The position numbers and the translations under genes are program-made. This document shows positions 23,323 to 30,462 of a stretch of DNA of 40,478 bases, one piece after another. The DNA comes from JBDSZL01 sp039925145. GTDB lineage: Bacteria > Acidobacteriota > Vicinamibacteria > Vicinamibacterales > SCN-69-37. The notes beneath the pieces were generated by a model. It searched no databases, was not told the DNA's origin, and worked only from the letters and a program-made list of their open reading frames with translations. How positions within the stretch are numbered: the first letter of the stretch is position 1; each line of letters begins with the position of its first letter. The stretch lies in the NCBI GenBank assembly GCA_039925145.1, contig JBDSZL010000045.1, positions 1 through 40,478 on the forward strand, written 5' to 3'.

Positions 23323-23427
23323 CCCCCCGCGCGCCGATCTACGCTTTTTTTTGCCGCTGGCGCCCCGCTGCCAGTAGAGTGGAGGTTCAACAGTCGCGCC
23401 TCAGCAAGGACGCACACAGGAGATTCG

Positions 23428-23634
23428 ATGCCAGCTCTCAACGGAACGGTCAAGCGCCTCGTCAGTGAAAAAGGTTTTGGGTTCATTTTGGCCGACGACG
23501 GTCACGAGTATTTCTTCCACCAGTCAGCCTGCAACGGTGTGCCTTTCGATGGGCTGCGTGAAGGACAGGCCGTGACATTCGAAAAGGGCGACGGACCCAA
23601 GGGCCCCCGAGGCGAGAACGTCCGAGCGGTCTAG
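23428..23634 (+). CDS. Cold-shock domain protein (CspA family)
   Basis: 68 residues: MPALNGTVKRLV, RNP1 KGFGFI (residues 15-20), RNP2 YFFHQSA (28-34) and a closing FEKGDGPKGPRGENVRAV. Size and motifs are those of single-domain RNA chaperones that bind single-stranded RNA or DNA. AGGAG (23418-23422) five bases before the ATG fixes the start, although the frame is open further upstream. The leader carries a strong palindrome and a T-run, as is common for regulated cold-shock genes. Confidence 0.95.
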   Translation: MPALNGTVKRLVSEKGFGFILADDGHEYFFHQSACNGVPFDGLREGQAVTFEKGDGPKGPRGENVRAV

Positions 23635-23721
23635 ACCAGCCGCCTACATTCCCACCTGAACGTTCTGGTGTTCAAGACGCAGTAGCAGAACGCAAAACGA
23701 CAACCATCAGGGCAGACACCT

Positions 23722-23744
23722 CCGGACACGGGGTGTTTGTCCGG
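23722..23744. terminator. Weak hairpin between convergent csp and CotH genes
   Basis: CCGGACA (23722-23728) pairs with TGTCCGG (23738-23744) around a nine-base loop. It lies seven bases after the CotH stop on the minus strand. No T-tract follows, so its function as a terminator is uncertain. Confidence 0.35.
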
Positions 23745-23751
23745 TGATCCG

Positions 23752-24969
23752 TTACCCACCGCCGGAGCGGATGAGCGCGACCATTGTTCCGCGATTGCGC
23801 AGAAACCGCTCCACGTCGCTCCCGGTCCGACCCGTCGTCCCTGCCCCGGCAAGAATCTCTCCGACCTGCTTGAGTCGTTGCAGCAGCGCCCGCTGGTTCC
23901 AGACTGGCTCGCGCCGCATCCGAGATGCCTCCGTTTGCACCCGTTGCAGGAGTCCCGGCGCCGCCACCAGTCTCTTCACGAGCATGGACATTGGCGGCTC
24001 CTGCGACGGCGACGGGTCGGCGCTCGGTCCACCAAACGCCTGATCGGCCCCGTACGGAATGAAAATGAATCGTCCATCCGATTCGCGCACGTACAGATAA
24101 GTGTTGTTGTTCCGGAACGTCAGGCCGTCCCAATGCCCCGTCGCCATTTCGGCGGCCACGTGCGTGATGAGACGGTCGATGTCGACCAGGGGTGCCAAGT
24201 CGGCCACGAACGTCTTGGGGCCCGTCGATCTGACCGCAGCCGCCAGGCGCAACAGATTGTTCCTGTTGCGACCGTTCCGTCCGTCGTTGCGCAGGCTGGG
24301 ATAGCCCGGGTCGGTGACGAACTCGCGCTTGTTCTCGATTTCGTACAGATCGCCGTCGTTCTCGCCGAAGTTCCTCATGAGAAAGGCCCCGTCGACGGGC
24401 TCGCGCATCAGGTAGATCCCGTCGTCGATCCCGTTCAGGGTGACGCGTGCGTGAGCGGTCAGCGATGCCGCGAGGCCGGCTCGTCGAAAGACTTCGTAGG
24501 TCAGGTGCTCGTTCACCAGGCTGTAATCCTGCCGCTCGTTCTTCAGCACGATCTTGTCGAGGCCAAAGAGCGTCCGCGTGCTGACGAACTCGTCGAACTT
24601 GATACTGAGCGACGGCTTCTGTCCGATCGAGACGTACGGGAAGTACACGCCGCCAGCCTGCCGTATTCCGACGTCGTCGAGGGTCACCCCATCGAACACA
24701 AAACGGGCTCTCACACGCGTTTTCGTCCGCTTGACGATGCTCCTGGCGTCTGAGTCCGACATGGTGATGTCGATGCGGTGCAGGACGGACGTGTCGTAGA
24801 CCTTGGCGGCGCTCGTGCGTGCGCGCGCCTGCTTCGCAGAGACTGGCGTGGCCGCAGAGGGAGCGGGTGTGCGGAGAGGAGGCGCCTGAGCGGGCGTACT
24901 GGGAAGCGCGAGGACCGGCGTCAGGGCGGCAACGAGCAGCACGCCGAGCATCGAGCGATGCGGGATCAT
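23752..24969 (-). CDS. CotH-kinase family protein, exported
   Basis: 405 residues with a signal peptide (MIPHRSMLGVLLVAALTPVL) and a Pro/Ala-rich linker. The CotH-type fold shows VGIRQAGGVYFPYVSIGQKP, LSIKFDEF, LFGLDKIVLKNERQDYSLVN, EHLTYEVFRRAGLAAS, ARVTLNGIDDGIYLMREPVD, DLYEIENKREF, and the catalytic-core region NNNTYLYVRESDGRFIFIPY followed by GADQAFG. In the Bacillus CotH kinases the equivalent Trp-Asp-x-Asp supplies metal ligands; here it is GAD. Protein phosphorylation or a structural role at the cell surface is possible. No partner gene is obvious. Confidence 0.88.
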   Translation of the reverse strand: MIPHRSMLGVLLVAALTPVLALPSTPAQAPPLRTPAPSAATPVSAKQARARTSAAKVYDTSVLHRIDITMSDSDARSIVKRTKTRVRARFVFDGVTLDDVGIRQAGGVYFPYVSIGQKPSLSIKFDEFVSTRTLFGLDKIVLKNERQDYSLVNEHLTYEVFRRAGLAASLTAHARVTLNGIDDGIYLMREPVDGAFLMRNFGENDGDLYEIENKREFVTDPGYPSLRNDGRNGRNRNNLLRLAAAVRSTGPKTFVADLAPLVDIDRLITHVAAEMATGHWDGLTFRNNNTYLYVRESDGRFIFIPYGADQAFGGPSADPSPSQEPPMSMLVKRLVAAPGLLQRVQTEASRMRREPVWNQRALLQRLKQVGEILAGAGTTGRTGSDVERFLRNRGTMVALIRSGGG

Positions 24970-25017
24970 GAGTTCGATGCGGTTACCAGGTGCGGTGTAT
25001 CAAACAGGGCACGCGAA

Positions 25018-25023
25018 AGTATA
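25018..25023 (-). promoter_or_regulatory. -10-like element for the CotH-kinase gene
   Basis: TATACT on the minus strand (complement of AGTATA, 25018-25023) lies 48 bases before ATG 24969. The -35 is weak. It shares the divergent gap with the sugar dehydrogenase gene. Confidence 0.3.
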
Positions 25024-25069
25024 AGGCCACGTGGCTCCGCTGCGACCGTGAGCCCACCCCTGGCCAGAG

Positions 25070-25098
25070 TTGTCGTTCGACGGCGCCTGGCTTAAGCT
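25070..25098 (+). promoter_or_regulatory. Possible promoter for the sugar dehydrogenase-like gene
   Basis: TTGTCG (25070-25075), 17 bases, then TAAGCT (25093-25098). The spacing is ideal but the -10 is poor (three of six). Confidence 0.25.
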
Positions 25099-25124
25099 CC
25101 ATGACGAGCAACCACAGGAGACGG

Positions 25125-26351
25125 ATGCATATGAACAGGCTGGCGATCGCGGCGCTCACTCTCGCTCTGCTGCCCGGCGGCACCCGAGCTCAGGTCAACG
25201 CGGGCACACAGGCGCCCGAGGCGGCGCTGCCGTTCACGATGACCCAGGTGGCGACGTTCAACCTCCCGTGGCGCATCGCGTTCCTGCCCGACGGCCGGAT
25301 GGTGGTCACCGAGAAGGTGGGCCCGGTCTGGCTGGTCACGCAGCAAGGCGAGAAGACACCCGTCTCCAACGTGCCGGCCGTCCTGTACGGCGGCCAGGGC
25401 GGGATGCTCGGGGTGTTCGTGTCGCCTCACTACGCGACCGACCACTCCGTGTATCTCACCTATTCAGAGCCTGGCGAGGGCGGATCGGGCCTGGCGCTCG
25501 CGCGGGCACGCCTGTCGATTGGGCAGGGGACCGCAAGTCTCGATGCGTTGGAAGTGCTGTGGCGGCAGATGCCCAAGGGGAACGGTGGACAGTTCGGTGC
25601 CCAGATCGCCTTCTCACCTGATGGCCAGTACTTGTTCCTGACCGTGGGCGACCGGCAGCGCATGACGCCGGCGCAGGATCCGGACCAGGCCCTTGGGAAG
25701 ATCCTGCGGCTGACGCTCGACGCGAAACCGGCGCCGGGCAATCCGGCGGCGGGGAAGACCGGCGCGCCGACCGTGCCGTTGATTGCGCCGCCAGCAGACA
25801 CGGAAGCCGCGAAAACGGCCGCCGTCGTGCGTACCTATACGTTCCCTGGTCCCAACCTGGCGCCGGCCGAAACGTGGACCACCGGGCATCGGACGCCCTA
25901 CGGTCTCGCCTTTGCCCCGGACGGTCGCCTGTGGGAGGTGGAGCACGGACCCCGGGGCGGCGATGAGTTGAACTTGATCGAACCCGGCAAAAATTATGGT
26001 TGGCCGCTCGTTTCCTACGCGACCAACTACAACGGGGTCCCCATTCCAAGTCCGGACACACGGCCCGACCTGACCAAACCCGTGATCTATTGGACGCCCG
26101 TGATCGCACCCGGCAACATGGTCTTCTACAAAGGCGCGATGTTCCCACAGTGGCAAGGCTCGGCGTTGATCGGCGGCATGGCCAGCATGACGCTGACCCG
26201 CATCACGTTCGACGGGAAGGGCGGTGCCACCCCGGCGGAGCGCTGGGCGGTCAACCACCGCGTTCGTGACGTGGCGGTCGGTCCCGACGGCGCCCTGTGG
26301 ATGCTCGAAAACACCAGCACCGGCGGGTTGTTTCGGGTCACTCCGAAGTAG
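25125..26351 (+). CDS. PQQ-dependent sugar dehydrogenase-like protein (GSDH family)
   Basis: 408 residues with a signal peptide (MHMNRLAIAALTLALLPGGT). Six-bladed propeller motifs are clear: LPWRIAFLPDGRMVVTEKVG, GQGGMLGVFVSP, QIAFSPDGQYLFLTVGDR, TGHRTPYGLAFAPDGRLWEV, EHGPRGGDELNLIEPGKNYG and MVFYKGAMFPQWQGSALIGG. AGGAG at 25116-25120 serves ATG 25125 (four bases) or 25131 (ten). In E. coli-type aldose dehydrogenases the catalytic base is His in NHFG; here the equivalent reads GGQ156-FG. Relatives with Gln may have a changed or lost sugar oxidase activity. The TonB-type protein gene follows after 164 bases. Confidence 0.88.
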   Translation: MHMNRLAIAALTLALLPGGTRAQVNAGTQAPEAALPFTMTQVATFNLPWRIAFLPDGRMVVTEKVGPVWLVTQQGEKTPVSNVPAVLYGGQGGMLGVFVSPHYATDHSVYLTYSEPGEGGSGLALARARLSIGQGTASLDALEVLWRQMPKGNGGQFGAQIAFSPDGQYLFLTVGDRQRMTPAQDPDQALGKILRLTLDAKPAPGNPAAGKTGAPTVPLIAPPADTEAAKTAAVVRTYTFPGPNLAPAETWTTGHRTPYGLAFAPDGRLWEVEHGPRGGDELNLIEPGKNYGWPLVSYATNYNGVPIPSPDTRPDLTKPVIYWTPVIAPGNMVFYKGAMFPQWQGSALIGGMASMTLTRITFDGKGGATPAERWAVNHRVRDVAVGPDGALWMLENTSTGGLFRVTPK

Positions 26352-26437
26352 CCCCAGGGTCTCTTTCAGGCGCCGGACGCCCCTCGGGAAATGGGTGCGC
26401 CCGTGTAATTTTGACCAGTCCTCAGGGCAAGACCTAC

Positions 26438-26467
26438 TTGCGCCATGGGCGCACGTCCTGCTATAAC
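26438..26467 (+). promoter_or_regulatory. Possible promoter of the TonB-type receptor gene
   Basis: TATAAC (26462-26467, five of six) with TTGCGC (26438-26443) 18 bases upstream. The spacer contains GGGCGCAC (26447-26454), the complement of GTGCGCCC at 26395-26402, which could be half of an operator pair. The ATG at 26516 follows 48 bases later. Confidence 0.35.
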
Positions 26468-26515
26468 TCCGGCTTCCATCAAACTGTTGGGGTAAGGCTT
26501 CCCTGAGAGGGTTAC

Positions 26516-29500
26516 ATGAAGTTCACGAAGAAAGTCCTCGGACTCGGCTGGATTCCCATAGTGCTCCTCGCTATGGTCCTGCCCGCGTCCGCGCAGACGT
26601 CAGCGACGATTACCGGCACAGTCAAAGACGGTCAGGGCGGCACGGTACCCGGTGCCACCGTCACACTGCTTAGCGAAAGACGCGGCACGAGTCAGAACAC
26701 CATCACGGCACCCACTGGCGATTTCACTTTCTCGAACGTCGCTGGGGACACCTACACCGTCCGCGTCACCATGGACGGATTCAAGACATCCGAGCGGAAG
26801 GGCATCGCGGCCAGCCCAGGCGACCGCGTGGTCGTCGGCACGCTCACCATCGAAGTTGGCGCGTTGGCCGAAACGGTCACCGTCTCCGGGGAGGCGCCGA
26901 TCATCCAGGCGCAGACCGGCGAGCGATCGTTCACGGTCACGACCGAATCGGTCGCGAATCTTCCCCTCTCGAACCGCAACTTTGGCGGCCTCGCGGCGCT
27001 GACGCCCGGCGTCATCGGCACGACACGCATCGGGGCCCCAGGCTCCACCACGAACTACCAAATCGACGGCGTTTCCACTATCGACACTGGCGCTGGCGGG
27101 CAGGCCCTGGCGCTCAACGTCGACGCCATCGCCGAAGTGAAAGTCGTCTCGTCGGGCTATCAGGCCGAGTACGGCCGGTCCATCGGGCTGCAGGTCACGG
27201 GCGTCACCAAGAGCGGCACGAACCGGTACCGCGGCTCCGTCTATGACATCCGGCGCGATTCGCGCTGGGACTCGTACAGCTGGGCTCAGAAACTCAACGG
27301 CGACCCGAAGACCTTCCGGAGAGATCAGGACTGGGGCTATACGATTGGCGGACCGATCGGCAAGCCAGGTGGACAGAACACCCTCTTCTTCTTCTATGGC
27401 CATGAGTATCGCCCGCGGACGAGCGGGGGCGGCACCAATCGGTTCCGCGTGCCGACGCTGGCCGAGCGCAGCGGCGACTTCTCGAGCAGCAAGGACAACA
27501 ACGGCAACCAGGTCTTCATCAAGGATCCGCTCATCAGCGGTACCTGCTCGGCCGCCAATACCACCTCGTGCTTTAAAGACAACGGTGTGGTCAACAAGAT
27601 TCCGCAGAATCGTCTGTACCCGATCGGCATCAACCTGCTGAAGCTCTGGCCCGAACCGAACGAGACAGGACAGTTGAGCACCAACTTCGTGAGCGTCACG
27701 CCGCGCGACCATCGGCTCACGCAACAACCGACGGTGCGTGTCGACTGGCAGCCATCAGGGAGGATCCGGCTGAGCGGCAAGTACGCGGGGCAGCTGGCGA
27801 CCAACCGGCCAACGAACGGCTCCATTCCCGGCTTCAACGACTCCGTCAATCCGCATCCCACGACGGCCATCTACTCGGGCACGCTGGCCTACACTCTCAA
27901 CCCGACCACATTCTTCGAGGGCACGTACGGGTGGTACCAGGCCTACGAGCAGGGAAGTGTGACGTCCACCGCTGCGGCCAATCGCTGCAACGCGGGCAGC
28001 GGCCTGTGCAACTTCCCGTTGCCGTATCAGCCAAACGGCGAGGGCCTTCCCGTGCCGGTTGGCAGCTTTCAGGAAAAAATCCTGAAAGACGCCAAGATCC
28101 CCTACTACGTCGATGGCAAGGTCTATTTGCTGCCGAGCTTCAGCTGGGGCGGCAAAATCAGCAACGCTCCACCCAACCTCCTGTACAACACGGGCGGATT
28201 CCTCGACTTGGTGCGGACCAACAACGTCGCGTTGAGCCTGACGCGCGTGATGGGCCGTCACTCGCTCAAGGTCGGCTACCAGCTCGACCACAGCTTGAAG
28301 CTGCAGGAGCAACTCAACAATCCGAAGCCCTTCCAGGGCACGCTGAACTTTGGCGACGGCGGAAACAACCCGCTCGATACCCAGTTCGGTTTCTCGAACG
28401 CCGCAGTCGGCGTGTTCCAGTCGTACTCGCAGGTCGACAGGCTCCTCGAAGGCAACTTCATCTATAACAGCCACGAGTGGTACATCCAGGACAACTGGAA
28501 GACGACGAACAAACTGACGCTCGACTACGGCCTGCGCATCACGCACCAGGGCGAGAACTACGACACGAAGCTGCAGACGGCGAACTTCTTCCCCGACAAG
28601 TGGAGCCCCAGCGCCGCACCGCTGCTCTACAAGCCCGGCTGCGCCGTGGCGCTCACGCCTACCGGATGCCCGACCGCGAGCCGCGTGGCCGTGCATCCGA
28701 CGACAGGCGCCTCGCTGGGCGCGAATACGGCCGTGGCCATCGGCGCGATTGTGCCCAACAGCGGCAACAAGCTCAACGGCATCATCGCCGCCGGCGATGG
28801 CATCGCGAAGGAGAACTACAAGTGGCCCGATATCGGCTTCGCGCCACGATTTGGCGCAGCCTATGACCTCACCGGCCAGCAGCGCTATGTGGTGCGCGGC
28901 AGTGTTGGCGTCTTCTTCGATCGCCTGAACGGCAACACGGTCTACAACCAGGTCGGCAACCCGCCGTCCGCCAACTCGACCCAGCTCCGCAATGGCCAGC
29001 TCCAGACTATCGGACAGAGCGGGCTCGTGTTGCAGACGCCGTCGACGATGACGGTCTTCTACTACGACTCCAAGCTGCCGACCTCGTACCAGTGGAACGT
29101 CGGGATGCAAATGGCGCTGCCATTTACCTCGTCTCTCGACATCTCGTATGTCGGCAGCCACTCGAGCCACATCCTTGGCAGCAACCCCGATCTGAACGCG
29201 CCCGATATCGGGGTGGCCTACCTGCAGCAGAACCAGGATCCGACACTGGCCGTCAGTGCGAACCCCGGGGCCACCGCGTTTACGACCGACCTGTTACGGC
29301 CCTACCGTGGACTGGCGAACATCAATACGACGTGGGGCAAGAACTGGAATGGCTACGACTCGATCCAGATGAGCTTCAACCGCCGGTTCCGCAACGGTGT
29401 CCAGGGCACCCTGAACTACACGTACTCGATCCGGACCATCGGCAACACGAACGCGCAGCTCCGCCTTCAGCACAATCCGGACGGAACCTACCAGGTCCGG

Positions 29501-30184
29501 GACGACCAGAAGGAGTACGAGAAAAAGCTGCGGGACCAAGGCAACCGCCCCCACGTCATTCGCGGAAATTTCGTGTGGGATCTGCCGGATCTCAAGAGTG
29601 ACAAGGCGCTGCTCAGGGCAGTCGGGTGGGTGGCCAACGACTGGCAGCTATCCGGTGTCTTGACGGCCACCTCCGGCAGCACCTACGACGCGAGCTTCTC
29701 CTACCAGGGCCTCGGCAACGTGAACCTGACGGGATCGCCGAGTTACGCGGCACGCATCCGGGTCGTCGGAGATCCGGGCGGTGGCTGTTCCGGCAACCAG
29801 TACCAGCAATTCAACACAGCAGCCTTCGCGGGACCGAACTTCGGCAGCGACGGCCTCGAATCGGGGTCGGGCCTGATGCGCGGTTGTTTCGAGCACACGA
29901 CGGACCTTGCCATTGCGCGCAACATCCGGTTCTGGGGTTCCAAGGAAGCACAGATCCGGGTTGAGCTGTTCAACGCCTTCAACGAGGTCGTCATCAACGG
30001 TCGAAATACGTCGTTGACCTTGAACAGCCCCACGAATCCGACGCCCCTCTCCGGATCTTCGCAGTACAACGCGGACGGCACGCTCAACCAGGCGCGCCTG
30101 ACGCCACGTAACGCGGGCTTTGGCGCGGCGACCGGCTCACAGGGGCCGCGCACGGCTCAGGTGCAGCTGCGATTCAACTTCTAA
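26516..30184 (+). CDS. TonB-dependent receptor-like outer-membrane protein with carboxypeptidase regulatory domain
   Basis: 1,222 residues. A signal peptide ends ASAQ (~residue 27). Residues ~30-115 are a carboxypeptidase-regulatory-like beta domain (ATITGTVKDGQGGTVPGATV; GDTYTVRVTMDGFKTSERKG). A plug follows (~120-245: LPLSNRNFGGLAALTPGVIG; YQIDGVSTIDTGAG; VKVVSSGYQAEYGRSIGLQV), with no clear TonB box. The rest is a large barrel rich in aromatic strands, with a Cys-containing loop (NRCNAGSGLCNFPLPYQPNG) and ending VQLRFNF. This architecture is the Oar-like/acidobacterial TonB-type group, often present in dozens of copies per genome and thought to take up plant polysaccharide fragments or similar ligands. 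The ligand here is unknown. Confidence 0.95.
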   Translation: MKFTKKVLGLGWIPIVLLAMVLPASAQTSATITGTVKDGQGGTVPGATVTLLSERRGTSQNTITAPTGDFTFSNVAGDTYTVRVTMDGFKTSERKGIAASPGDRVVVGTLTIEVGALAETVTVSGEAPIIQAQTGERSFTVTTESVANLPLSNRNFGGLAALTPGVIGTTRIGAPGSTTNYQIDGVSTIDTGAGGQALALNVDAIAEVKVVSSGYQAEYGRSIGLQVTGVTKSGTNRYRGSVYDIRRDSRWDSYSWAQKLNGDPKTFRRDQDWGYTIGGPIGKPGGQNTLFFFYGHEYRPRTSGGGTNRFRVPTLAERSGDFSSSKDNNGNQVFIKDPLISGTCSAANTTSCFKDNGVVNKIPQNRLYPIGINLLKLWPEPNETGQLSTNFVSVTPRDHRLTQQPTVRVDWQPSGRIRLSGKYAGQLATNRPTNGSIPGFNDSVNPHPTTAIYSGTLAYTLNPTTFFEGTYGWYQAYEQGSVTSTAAANRCNAGSGLCNFPLPYQPNGEGLPVPVGSFQEKILKDAKIPYYVDGKVYLLPSFSWGGKISNAPPNLLYNTGGFLDLVRTNNVALSLTRVMGRHSLKVGYQLDHSLKLQEQLNNPKPFQGTLNFGDGGNNPLDTQFGFSNAAVGVFQSYSQVDRLLEGNFIYNSHEWYIQDNWKTTNKLTLDYGLRITHQGENYDTKLQTANFFPDKWSPSAAPLLYKPGCAVALTPTGCPTASRVAVHPTTGASLGANTAVAIGAIVPNSGNKLNGIIAAGDGIAKENYKWPDIGFAPRFGAAYDLTGQQRYVVRGSVGVFFDRLNGNTVYNQVGNPPSANSTQLRNGQLQTIGQSGLVLQTPSTMTVFYYDSKLPTSYQWNVGMQMALPFTSSLDISYVGSHSSHILGSNPDLNAPDIGVAYLQQNQDPTLAVSANPGATAFTTDLLRPYRGLANINTTWGKNWNGYDSIQMSFNRRFRNGVQGTLNYTYSIRTIGNTNAQLRLQHNPDGTYQVRDDQKEYEKKLRDQGNRPHVIRGNFVWDLPDLKSDKALLRAVGWVANDWQLSGVLTATSGSTYDASFSYQGLGNVNLTGSPSYAARIRVVGDPGGGCSGNQYQQFNTAAFAGPNFGSDGLESGSGLMRGCFEHTTDLAIARNIRFWGSKEAQIRVELFNAFNEVVINGRNTSLTLNSPTNPTPLSGSSQYNADGTLNQARLTPRNAGFGAATGSQGPRTAQVQLRFNF

Positions 30185-30207
30185 GCTGATTCGTTCGCTC
30201 TACACAC

Positions 30208-30244
30208 ACGGCCGCATGCCCTTCACGGGGTGTGCGGCCGTTTT
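30208..30244 (+). terminator. Rho-independent terminator after the TonB-type gene
   Basis: A 14-bp stem with two G-T pairs: 30208-30221 with 30228-30241 around the loop TTCACG, followed by TTTT. The outer nine bases ACGGCCGCA/TGCGGCCGT are identical to those of the terminator at 18216-18246. Confidence 0.88.
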
Positions 30245-30462
30245 CCTTTGTACCGGAAGCCTAGGTCGCGAGGATCGCTGGTAGGGGCCGAGGGGGGGCG
30301 GTCGATCGACGGACGGCGCTGTGGCGTCTGGGGGGATCAAGGGTGTCTCTTGCCGGGCGCGACAGCCGGGCGCTCCCCTCGAACTGGCTCGCCGTCTCCA
30401 CCGGCCACGAGATCAGGTAAACTAGAAGCTGCCTCGTGTCGTCTGTAGGGGTCAGAGAGTTC

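Noticed and set aside
27755..29170. 471-codon minus-strand frame inside the TonB-type gene
   Set aside because: No family signature; mirrored codon bias; the sense protein is unambiguous.
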